This document shows, piece after piece, positions 1 to 5,361 of a stretch of DNA of 16,803 nucleotides; position 1 is the first letter of the stretch, and each line of letters starts with the position of its first letter. The DNA is from Roseiarcus sp043739325 (GTDB taxonomy: Bacteria; Pseudomonadota; Alphaproteobacteria; Rhizobiales; Beijerinckiaceae). The notes beneath the pieces were generated by a model, which did not search any database, had not been told where the DNA came from, and was given only the letters and a program-made list of their open reading frames with translations. A program made the translations under genes and the position numbers. The DNA lies in the NCBI GenBank assembly GCA_043739325.1, contig JAYUFK010000097.1, positions 1-16,803 on the forward strand, written 5' to 3'.

Positions 1-112
1 AAACTGACCCGATCGTGGCCCCTGAAAAGTCCCTTTTGGACGATTTTGAAAAAGCGATCTGTCGCATGCTAGAATTTCAGGTCAGGCTCTAAGCCTCTGT
101 TCGTGCTGCCAA

Positions 113-142
113 GGCTGGATTCCCGCTTTCGCGGGAATGACA
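113..142. repeat. REP-like extragenic palindrome
   Basis: The 8-bp arms ATTCCCGC (119-126) and GCGGGAAT (131-138) are perfectly inverted around a 4-nt loop, flanked by CTGG and GACAG. The form TGGATTCCCGC...GCGGGAATGAC resembles dispersed intergenic palindromes common in proteobacterial genomes; that likeness is recalled, not searched. No T-tract follows, so it is more likely a repeat unit than a terminator. Only one copy was noticed in this window. Confidence 0.55.
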
Positions 143-384
143 GCAGCTTGGTTTAAGTCACACGGGCAATGCCCCAAGTGAGCATAGGCGACATGAAAAA
201 GAACATATCATGAACATTTCGGGCTGGCAAGGATTTGATGGTGTCTCATTTTCGCTAACTGACTGCTTTGCTTGGCGACAGCTGGCGAGTAAATGGGCAA
301 AAGTCGCTGACTCTTCGGCGCTCGGCCTTGCGAACCACAGACGACTCATCAACACTCGATTGGTTCGCACGCATTGCGAATGCG

Positions 385-418
385 AAAAAGGCGGCACCAG
401 TTTGCACCTGGCACCGCC
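385..418 (-). terminator. Intrinsic terminator, minus strand
   Basis: Read on the minus strand, an 11-bp stem GGCGGTGCCAG / CTGGTGCCGCC encloses a 7-nt loop and runs directly into five U residues (the A-tract 385-389 on the plus strand). Two internal positions are U.G and G.U wobbles in the minus-strand RNA but would be C.A mismatches in a plus-strand RNA. Both the U-tract and the pairing therefore point to termination of a minus-strand transcript. No protein gene on that strand is obvious just upstream. Confidence 0.65.
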
Positions 419-494
419 TATATCGTGGTTCAACTGTAACTGTTCCGGCTACCGCGAACCCCGAAGGATATTGATGCGATTGTTCCAACTTGAC
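385..494 (-). ncRNA. Candidate small RNA upstream of terminator
   Basis: This is inferred from the terminator at 385-418 and a moderate minus-strand sigma70-like promoter at 501-529, which together would give a transcript of about 110 nt. Before the terminator, the RNA can form GTTC-(G)-CGG / CCG-GAAC, a 7-bp stem with one bulge and a UAG loop, and a short stem closed by UUCG. The frame 255-512 overlaps it, but the termination point falls inside that frame. It belongs to no RNA family I recognise. A short leaderless peptide gene is the alternative. Confidence 0.25.
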
Positions 495-500
495 AAACGA

Positions 501-529
501 ATCGTATCGCATTCGAACCCGTGCGACAA
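501..529 (-). promoter_or_regulatory. Possible sigma70 promoter for the candidate small RNA
   Basis: On the minus strand TTGTCG (plus 524-529, 4 of 6 to TTGACA) and TACGAT (plus 501-506, 4 of 6 to TATAAT) are separated by exactly 17 bp. The hexamers are only moderate, and support comes mainly from spacing and from the terminator about 110 bp downstream. Start would be near 494. Confidence 0.2.
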
Positions 530-564
530 GCGGGAGTCGGCCGGTCTTCTAAGGAAAATCAGGC

Positions 565-810
565 ATGAATAGCGAAAAAATCAGTGGCTCGAATACAGTA
601 CCGTTCCCGCGGCGCAGACGCGCTGTGCGCTGTTCGGTTCAAATGACATCGGAACTGGCCTCCAAGGCCAAGACTATGGTCCTACAACTTGGAATGGCGC
701 AGCGGTGCGCTGCGGCAAAACTAAATCTTAACCAAGGTCGCATTTCCGACGCAGTCAATGGCCGCATTTTCCCAAATACGCCATTCGCGCCGATATCGGA
801 CGTAATTTAG
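565..810 (+). CDS. Small helix-turn-helix protein
   Basis: The product is 81 aa. Residues about 27-70 resemble short HTH proteins common in Rhizobiales and their phages. An MTSELASKAK-type first helix is followed by a turn and a recognition-helix segment reading NLNQGRISDAVNG, close to the recalled pattern GVNQGRVSEVxxGKRF. Residues 1-26 are basic, with an RRRR run at 16-19. AAGGA at 551-555 is a suitable ribosome binding site for the ATG, and a strong terminator follows six bases after the stop, so this looks like a monocistronic unit. The role is probably DNA binding; the target is unknown. It lies in AT-richer accessory DNA, consistent with phage or island origin. No exact family name is claimed. 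Confidence 0.6.
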   Translation: MNSEKISGSNTVPFPRRRRAVRCSVQMTSELASKAKTMVLQLGMAQRCAAAKLNLNQGRISDAVNGRIFPNTPFAPISDVI

Positions 811-815
811 TTAAG

Positions 816-847
816 ATGGCCCCGGATATTTTGCCGGGGCCATTTTC
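816..847 (+). terminator. Intrinsic terminator after the HTH gene
   Basis: A perfect 10-bp stem ATGGCCCCGG (816-825) / CCGGGGCCAT (834-843) has an 8-nt loop and is followed by TTTCGTC, a short T-run. The A/T pairs at the stem base would also extend a U-tract. It starts six bases after the stop at 810, as expected for the end of the small HTH transcript. Confidence 0.8.
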
Positions 848-874
848 GTCACCATCTGGCGGATACCGGGAAAT

Positions 875-986
875 GGATACGGGGACATCATATATGATCC
901 CCCGTGTCTATCGTTGTAGGCGACGGGACCTAACTAACCGGACGATAGAAGGGCGCGAGATCATTCAACGTATCATGTCCTCGTGA
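875..986 (+). repeat. 112-bp inverted-end element, copy A
   Basis: This segment is a diverged direct copy of the one at 1789-1900. Its right part, 941-984, matches 1850-1895 at most positions, with GACGATAGAA and GCGCGAGATC identical and a 2-nt indel. Its left part shares the GGAxTACGG start, an ATCCCC block and TGTCT. Its own ends are imperfectly inverted: GATACGGGGACAT near 877 against ATGTCCTCGTGAC near 975-987. Both copies are 112 bp by these bounds. It encodes nothing obvious. The structure fits a MITE-like or REP-like non-autonomous element. Confidence 0.6.
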
Positions 987-1070
987 CGCCAACCTTAGCC
1001 CTGCGGCGTGGATGAAAGAAAAACCTAGCGCGAGTCCGAAAAAGCGCGAATGGCCTACGAAAGAGAAGAT

Positions 1071-1730
1071 TTAGTTAGTTTCCCAATCCAGTTTCTCACC
1101 GCGTCGCTTTTTGACGGCATTGGGAAGCGAGAAAAGATAACGCAAAACCATTTCGCTGAAACTCCTGAGCGCAATAAGTTCATCTCTAGTGACTGGGTCT
1201 TCTTCGTGAACTGCGTCATTGCGAATGTCGCGTATATGACCCGACCACTCGGAAATGTCAGAAGTTAGTTTTCCGTCCGCCGTTAGTTTCTTAATTTTTT
1301 GACCCAGCATTCCAGTCAACGACGGATCAATCTTTTTCAGACCAATATCGAGCGCTTTGCCGTACATAGAACCGGCAGCCTCTTCGTTTCCTGCAATCGG
1401 GAAGTTCCGCTCCGCTTGCAGATAAATTCGCTCGACGTCGGGCGGCAAAAGATCGGGAATAAGTGGTCTAGGGACTTCTGGCCAAAACTCTACGATTGCA
1501 GCCCCCGCGCTCAGAAAATCACCGCCGAACTGAGTATGTTGTTGCCATGCGTGGCCATTACGTCCCGGCTGGTGATGCGCCGGTCTCATCAAGGCACCCG
1601 AAGGCAAATTACACTTGGGACAATCAAGGTGGGCCACCCATTTATTATCGGTCGCTGGGGTTGCCGCGACGATTCGCAGACCGATGTGGTCAGTCTGACA
1701 ATGGGGGCATTTGTGAGTTATGATGGCCAT
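1071..1730 (-). CDS. Zinc-ribbon DUF4145 protein
   Basis: The product is 219 aa. The N-terminus has two CxxC knuckles, C8-P-H-C11 and C37-P-K-C40, forming a likely zinc ribbon. Residues about 99-205 match DUF4145 as I know it: an all-helical region with EAAGSMYGKALDIGLK, then EWSGHIRDIRNDAVHEED (161-178), then a FSEMVLRYLFSLP ending. DUF4145 occurs alone or fused to restriction and other defence-related proteins; its biochemical role is unknown. Codon use is less GC-biased than in genes after 2.3 kb, which suggests recent acquisition. The ribosome binding site is weak (GGAT about ten bases ahead of ATG). The gene stands alone between two copies of a 112-bp element. A defence or stress role is inference only. 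Confidence 0.8.
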   Translation of the reverse strand: MAIITHKCPHCQTDHIGLRIVAATPATDNKWVAHLDCPKCNLPSGALMRPAHHQPGRNGHAWQQHTQFGGDFLSAGAAIVEFWPEVPRPLIPDLLPPDVERIYLQAERNFPIAGNEEAAGSMYGKALDIGLKKIDPSLTGMLGQKIKKLTADGKLTSDISEWSGHIRDIRNDAVHEEDPVTRDELIALRSFSEMVLRYLFSLPNAVKKRRGEKLDWETN

Positions 1731-1788
1731 AGCTAATCAATCCGACATGCAAAGCGTGGAATCGGAGCGCGGGACGATCGTTCCTTGA

Positions 1789-1900
1789 GGACTACGGTGA
1801 TACACAATCCCCTGTCTCCTCGGCCTCCGCCACCGGGCCTCTCGAAGCTGACGATAGAAAAGCGCGAGATCGTGCAATGTGTATCATGTCCCCGTAGTCC
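1789..1900 (+). repeat. 112-bp inverted-end element, copy B
   Basis: The left end GGACTACGG-TGATACAC (1789-1805) and the right end GTGTATCATGTCCCCGTAGTCC (1879-1900) are inverted repeats. Every one of the 17 left-end bases is matched, with a 5-base GGACA insertion in the right arm. The interior aligns in the same orientation with copy A at 875-986. The element abuts the coding frame of a membrane protein at about 1900-1905, so insertion there probably truncated that gene. No clear target-site duplication is visible. Confidence 0.65.
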
Positions 1901-2102
1901 CCCGGGGCATGAGAGCGACGGCGCTGTCGCTCAGAACGACGCAGAAATGCACGGCCGTGGGCGTCATATAGAGCCTGGCGCCGCGCATTGCGCGTGACCG
2001 CTCTACGCCGGCGGTAAGCGTGACGATCACGAACAGCAAACCGACCAGACCAGCGCTGGAAGAACCCATCATGAAGTAGAAATTGTCCCAGCCCTGAAGC
2101 AT
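1884..2102 (-). pseudogene. Truncated membrane protein gene
   Basis: The frame begins MLQGWDNFYFMMGSSSAG and has a strong hydrophobic segment (residues about 14-30, AGLVGLLFVIVTLTAG). ERSRAMRGARLYMTPTAVHF and the start of a second hydrophobic stretch follow. This pattern fits small hypothetical membrane proteins of roughly 150 aa in alphaproteobacteria; that size is recalled, not computed. After ...ALMP the frame enters the right end of the 112-bp element and stops within it, giving 72 residues. The missing C-terminal half was not found on the far side of either element copy. I call it a remnant cut by the element; a short functional protein is possible but less likely. Confidence 0.55.
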
Positions 2103-2296
2103 CCATTGTCCTTCGTAGCGCGGACAGCCGGGACGCGAATTTCATCGGGTCGCCACGCCGACAACTTGTCCGCTTTCGCCATCTCCGGCAAGTGCGGACG
2201 ACAGGCCAGCATCGTGGTCGCTTTCCTGCCGCGTTCATCGGCGACGACGATCTGAAATTGCTGACGCGCTGGCTGGACCTGAGCGGCGTTTTTCAT
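2069..2296 (-). CDS. Small hypothetical protein
   Basis: The 75-aa frame has high-GC third positions through about residue 66. Its sequence is plausible for a soluble protein: FQIVVADERGRK at 14-25 and KLSAWRPDEIRVPAVRATK at 44-62. I do not recognise a family. Its end overlaps the first 34 bases of the truncated membrane gene in another frame, and the last ten residues look less natural, so the original stop may have been altered. No strong ribosome binding site precedes the ATG. It is transcribed away from minC. Confidence 0.4.
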   Translation of the reverse strand: MKNAAQVQPARQQFQIVVADERGRKATTMLACRPHLPEMAKADKLSAWRPDEIRVPAVRATKDNGCFRAGTISTS

Positions 2297-2335
2297 GCTG
2301 ATAACGCTCGCCGTCTCGGAAAAAGCGCGCCCATT

Positions 2336-2350
2336 TTAAGCAATCGTTAA
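2336..2350. promoter_or_regulatory. CtrA box upstream of minC
   Basis: TTAA (2336-2339), seven bases, and TTAA (2347-2350) give an exact TTAA-N7-TTAA followed by C, the full binding consensus of the alphaproteobacterial cell-cycle regulator CtrA. It lies 43 bp ahead of the chosen minC start in the divergent intergenic region. CtrA control of minCDE has been reported in Sinorhizobium meliloti (recalled). The site is symmetric, so it could also act on the leftward gene. Confidence 0.6.
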
Positions 2351-2392
2351 CCATAAACAGCCGAGACTGGCGGCAGGGCCGGAGATGCTTCG

Positions 2393-3079
2393 TTGTTAAT
2401 CAGCCAGCGCATGACGCAATCCATTCGTTTCAGCGGAAGGTCGTTCCTGGCGTTCGTGCTGACGCCGGAAGCGCCGCTCGATGGATGGATGGCTGCTTTC
2501 GACGCGTGGAAGGCCGGCTCGCCGCAGTTTTTCGACAAAAAGCTGGTGGTGCTCAATCTGGGCGCCATCGAACTCGATCGCGACGGCCTTGGCCGGCTCC
2601 TCGCCGCGTTCGCGCAGCGCAACGTGCGGATCGTCGGCCTCGAAGTCGCGGACGAATCGATTCTTGGACCCGGCTCGCCGCCAGTTTTGACGGGTGGCCG
2701 CGCCGCCCTCGATGAAGTCGCCAAAATGCGCGTCAGCGATGCGCCGGCGGCTGTGCCGCCGCTGCTGATCGAGCAATTGCTGCGATCTGGCCGTTCAATC
2801 TTTCATGCCGGCGACGTAACCATCGTCGGCGGCGTCGCGTCCGGCGCGGAAGTCGTCGCCGGCGGATCGATCCATGTCTATGGCGCGCTGCGCGGGCGCG
2901 CCATCGCCGGTTCCGCCGGCGATTCCCGGGCGCGCATCTTTTGTCAAAAACTCGAAGCGGAATTCGTTTCGATCAATGGCCAATACAAGATCACCGAAGA
3001 TTTCGCGCCCGAACTTCTGCGCAAGCCGGTTCAGATCGTGCTGCGCGAAAACTCACTCGACATAACGGCAATTCGGTAG
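2393..3079 (+). CDS. minC: Septum site-determining protein MinC
   Basis: MinC is the FtsZ antagonist of the Min system; bound to MinD at the membrane it blocks Z-ring assembly away from mid-cell. The 228-aa product has the N-terminal MinC domain (about 10-95, IRFSGRSFLAFVLTPE and KKLVVLNLGAI). After a linker comes the C-terminal right-handed beta-helix domain (about 132-228), with HAGDVTIVGGVASGAEVVAG and GSIHVYGALRGRAIAG. The start chosen is a TTG with GGAG eight bases upstream. The in-frame ATG at 2411 gives a more family-like N-terminus but has a poor ribosome site, so either may be used. It is first in a tight operon, with an 11-base gap to minD. Confidence 0.93.
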   Translation: MLISQRMTQSIRFSGRSFLAFVLTPEAPLDGWMAAFDAWKAGSPQFFDKKLVVLNLGAIELDRDGLGRLLAAFAQRNVRIVGLEVADESILGPGSPPVLTGGRAALDEVAKMRVSDAPAAVPPLLIEQLLRSGRSIFHAGDVTIVGGVASGAEVVAGGSIHVYGALRGRAIAGSAGDSRARIFCQKLEAEFVSINGQYKITEDFAPELLRKPVQIVLRENSLDITAIR

Positions 3080-3090
3080 ATGGAGCTCAA

Positions 3091-3906
3091 ATGGGACAGG
3101 TCGTCGTCGTTACATCGGGCAAGGGAGGCGTCGGCAAAACGACGTCCACCGCAGCCTTGGGCGCAGCGCTCGCGCAGCGCAAACAAAAAGTCGTCGTCGT
3201 CGATTTTGACGTCGGGCTGCGCAATCTTGATCTCGTGCTCGGCGCCGAGCGCCGTGTCGTCTACGATCTTGTCGATGTGATCCACGGCACGGCAAACATC
3301 GCGCAGGCAGTCATCCGCGACAAGCGCGTCGCCGATCTTTATCTTCTGGCGGCCTCGCAAACGCGAGACAAGGATGCCCTCACCCCCGAGGGCGTCGCCA
3401 AGGTAATCGCCGAACTGCGCGGAAAATACGACTGGATCATTTGCGACAGTCCGGCGGGCATCGAAAAGGGCGCGACAATGGCGATGCGTCACGCCGACAT
3501 GGCGGTTGTCGTCAGCAATCCGGAAGTGTCGTCGGTGCGCGATTCCGATCGCATCGTCGGCCTGCTCGATTCCAAGACCGAAATCGCCGAGCGCGGCGGC
3601 GATATGCCCAAGTACCTGCTCATCACCCGCTACAATGCGGCGCGCGTAGTTCGCGGCGATATGCTGTCGGTCAATGACGTGCTCGACATTCTCTCGCTGC
3701 CGTTGCTCGGCATCATTCCTGAAAGCGACGACGTCCTGCGCGCCTCCAACGTCGGCTCGCCGGTGACGATCAGCAACGTCGATAGCGCCGCCGGGCTCGC
3801 CTACATGGACGTCGCAAGGCGTTTGATGGGCGAGGAAGTCGCCATGACCGTTCCGGTCGAGCGCAAGAAAATCATGGGCCGGCTGTTCGGCTGGAGGGCG
3901 GCATGA
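3091..3906 (+). CDS. minD: Septum site-determining ATPase MinD
   Basis: MinD is the membrane-cycling ATPase that recruits MinC and is displaced by MinE. At 271 aa it is full length. It has the deviant Walker A motif SGKGGVGKTT (K11, K16), catalytic D40 in VVVDFDVGLRN, switch segment DWIICDSPAGIE (114-125), and a C-terminal amphipathic membrane-targeting helix KKIMGRLFGW. The frame stays open upstream into minC, but the ATG at 3091 with GGAG six bases ahead gives the family N-terminus MGQVVVVTSGKGG. The minE start overlaps its stop by four bases. Confidence 0.98.
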   Translation: MGQVVVVTSGKGGVGKTTSTAALGAALAQRKQKVVVVDFDVGLRNLDLVLGAERRVVYDLVDVIHGTANIAQAVIRDKRVADLYLLAASQTRDKDALTPEGVAKVIAELRGKYDWIICDSPAGIEKGATMAMRHADMAVVVSNPEVSSVRDSDRIVGLLDSKTEIAERGGDMPKYLLITRYNAARVVRGDMLSVNDVLDILSLPLLGIIPESDDVLRASNVGSPVTISNVDSAAGLAYMDVARRLMGEEVAMTVPVERKKIMGRLFGWRAA

Positions 3907-4172
3907 TCTTTCAGTTTTTCCGCGCCCGCCAGACGAGCGCCCCTGTCGCGCGCGAACGGCTGCAAATCCTGCTTGCACACGAGCGGCAGACCACCCGCAA
4001 CGATAATCTGCTCAATCTCCTGCGCAAGGACATCCTGCAAGTCGTGTCGAAGCATATTGCGTTCGATACGACGAAGTTGAAGATCAACATGCAGCGCGGT
4101 GAAGAAGTTTCGACGCTGGAGATCGAACTCGAATTGCCGCGCGACGTCCAGTTAACGGCAAACGTCGCGTAA
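3903..4172 (+). CDS. minE: Cell division topological specificity factor MinE
   Basis: MinE stimulates MinD ATPase and drives the oscillation that restricts MinCD to the poles. The 89-aa product has the N-terminal membrane-binding start MIFQFFRA, the anti-MinCD helix (ARERLQILLAHERQTT, about 16-31) and the C-terminal dimerisation domain (LLRKDILQVVSKHI onward). Length is normal. The ATG overlaps the minD TGA (ATGA), which implies translational coupling and balanced MinD/MinE production. Confidence 0.96.
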   Translation: MIFQFFRARQTSAPVARERLQILLAHERQTTRNDNLLNLLRKDILQVVSKHIAFDTTKLKINMQRGEEVSTLEIELELPRDVQLTANVA

Positions 4173-4182
4173 TCCAGCACAC

Positions 4183-4222
4183 GTCAGCGAGCGCGCACGT
4201 GAGAGGGCGCGCCGAAGCTGAC
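4183..4222 (+). terminator. Stem-loop after minE, possible terminator
   Basis: GTCAGC (4183-4188) pairs with GCTGAC (4217-4222) and GCGCGC pairs with GCGCGC inside it, giving 12 bp with a 2x4 internal loop and a loop of about 10 nt. No T-tract follows. It sits ten bases after the minE stop and could stabilise or end the minCDE message. Confidence 0.3.
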
Positions 4223-4290
4223 TTGCATCAGGCGCTTTGGCGGGTCACTCTATCTGCGCACCATTCGTATCTTGCGATAGGCACGCAGCC

Positions 4291-4902
4291 ATGACCCTCG
4301 CCTTCCTCATCGCCTCGCTGATTATCGTCGCCTCGCCCGGCACGGGCGTGCTCTACACGCTGGCGACGGGCCTGGCGCGCGGGCGGCGGGCCAGCGCCGT
4401 CGCGGCGTTCGGCTGCACGATCGGCATCATCCCGCATATGGCGGCGGCGATCATGGGCGTGGCGGCGCTGCTGCACACCAGCGCGCTGGCCTTCCAGAGC
4501 TTCAAGATTCTCGGCATCGTCTATCTGCTTTACATGGCGTGGAATACGCTGCGCGAACACGGCGCGCTGAGCGTGGACAAGCAGGATGCCGAGCGCTCGT
4601 CGCTGCAAGTGGTCGTGACCGCGATCCTCGTCAACATCCTCAATCCAAAACTGTCAATCTTCTTCCTCGCCTTCCTGCCGCAGTTCATCGGCGCCGGCGA
4701 ATCGAACCCGCTGGCGCTGATGCTGGAGTTGAGCGGCGTGTTCATGGCGATGACGTTTGTCGTCTTCGTCGGCTACGGCCTGTTCGCCGCCTCGGTGCGC
4801 GATCATGTGATCGCGCGACCCCCTGTGCTCGCCTGGATACGCCGTACGTTTGCCGGCGCGTTCGTGCTGCTGGGCGCCAAGCTGGCGTTCGCTGAGCGAT
4901 AA
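4291..4902 (+). CDS. LysE/RhtB family amino-acid exporter
   Basis: This is an inner-membrane exporter family for amino acids and related small molecules; the substrate is not readable from sequence. The 203-aa product shows about six hydrophobic segments. The conserved N-terminal signature is present: SLIIVASPGTGVLYTLATGLARGRR then GCTIGIIPH, with the family's PGP appearing as PGT. A mid-protein ILVNILNPKLSIFFLAFLPQF matches the LysE pattern NPKxxxFFxxFLPQF. ATG 4291 is preferred over the upstream TTG at 4237 because the product then begins directly with the first membrane helix. It is monocistronic: 118 bases separate it from minE and 111 from the next gene. Confidence 0.88.
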   Translation: MTLAFLIASLIIVASPGTGVLYTLATGLARGRRASAVAAFGCTIGIIPHMAAAIMGVAALLHTSALAFQSFKILGIVYLLYMAWNTLREHGALSVDKQDAERSSLQVVVTAILVNILNPKLSIFFLAFLPQFIGAGESNPLALMLELSGVFMAMTFVVFVGYGLFAASVRDHVIARPPVLAWIRRTFAGAFVLLGAKLAFAER

Positions 4903-4938
4903 GTCACGAACCGGTCCGCCAATTAAATTGCCGCGCCT

Positions 4939-4965
4939 TGTCGATCTGCCCGTCGCTCGCGCGTC
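4939..4965 (+). promoter_or_regulatory. Candidate ECF42-type promoter
   Basis: TGTCGA (4939-4944), a 17-bp spacer and CGTC (4962-4965) lie 48 bp ahead of the DGPF gene. The ECF42 group was reported to recognise TGTCGA at -35 and CG(A/T)C at -10 (Streptomyces venezuelae work, recalled). The match suggests that the sigma factor encoded downstream transcribes its own operon. Confidence 0.45.
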
Positions 4966-5013
4966 TTTGCCTCGAGGACGCGCGCCGCGCTCCCGCAATC
5001 GAAGGAGGTCACG

Positions 5014-5361
5014 ATGCAGTACATGCTGCTGATCTACGAGGACGAACGGATTTATGGGCCGGGCAAGAAGGGGCCGGCGATGCAGGAAATCGTTGGCCGC
5101 CACATGGCGTTCGGCAAGGAATTGGGGGCGGCGCGGGTTAGCGGAGCGGGCCTCGGCGCGACAGCCTCCGCCACTACGGTCCGCACGCTGAGCGGCAAAC
5201 AGTCGATCCACGACGGGCCGTTTGCCGAGACCAAGGAACAACTCGGCGGCTATTATTTGATCGACGTGCCCGACCTTGATGCGGCGATTGCGGTCGCCAA
5301 AAAGCTCCCCGTCTCGCAGGACGGCTCAATCGAGATCCGGCCACTGCTCGGGCCGGGATGA
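5014..5361 (+). CDS. DGPF (YCII-related) protein
   Basis: The 115-aa product carries the YCII-related fold with the hallmark DGPF tetrapeptide at 67-70, in a HDGPFAETKEQLGGYYLIDV context. It also has the family N-terminus MQYMLLIYED and ends IEIRPL. Such proteins are small ferredoxin-like-fold dimers whose reaction is mostly unknown, and they accompany ECF42 sigma factors in many genomes. It has the best ribosome site in the window, AAGGAGGT at 5002-5009. The next gene overlaps its stop by four bases, so the two are coupled. A role as partner or sensor of the sigma factor is inference from context. Confidence 0.92.
   Translation: MQYMLLIYEDERIYGPGKKGPAMQEIVGRHMAFGKELGAARVSGAGLGATASATTVRTLSGKQSIHDGPFAETKEQLGGYYLIDVPDLDAAIAVAKKLPVSQDGSIEIRPLLGPG

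Larger units (their letters stand above)
143..564. other. Gene-poor accessory stretch
   Basis: No convincing protein gene was found here. A plus-strand frame at 210-572 and minus-strand frames at 158-433 and 255-512 are open, but they lack a ribosome binding site, show no recognisable domain and read straight through the stem-loop at 390-418. The base composition is clearly less GC-rich than the region after 2.3 kb. The recognisable structure is the minus-strand terminator and the candidate small RNA listed separately. A perfect TTGACA lies at 490-495 on the plus strand, but the hexamer 17 bp downstream, TCGAAC, is a poor -10. Confidence 0.5.

Noticed and set aside
1..92. Left-edge frame 3-92 that could be the tail of a gene
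   Set aside because: Only 29 codons are visible, another frame is also open there, and no family is recognisable.
505..525. GGTTCGAAT-like tRNA T-loop on the minus strand
   Set aside because: The flanking bases do not pair as a T-arm, and no acceptor or anticodon arm can be drawn.
210..572. Plus-strand open frame of 120 codons ahead of the HTH gene
   Set aside because: It has no ribosome site or domain, passes through the minus-strand terminator stem, and overlaps the start of a better-supported gene.
1792..2238. Minus-strand frame of 148 codons across the element and the truncated gene
   Set aside because: Arginine-rich shadow in another frame; the membrane-protein frame at 1884-2102 is the natural one up to the element.
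3031..3978. Minus-strand open frame of 315 codons opposite minD
   Set aside because: Antisense shadow; minD is intact with all motifs.
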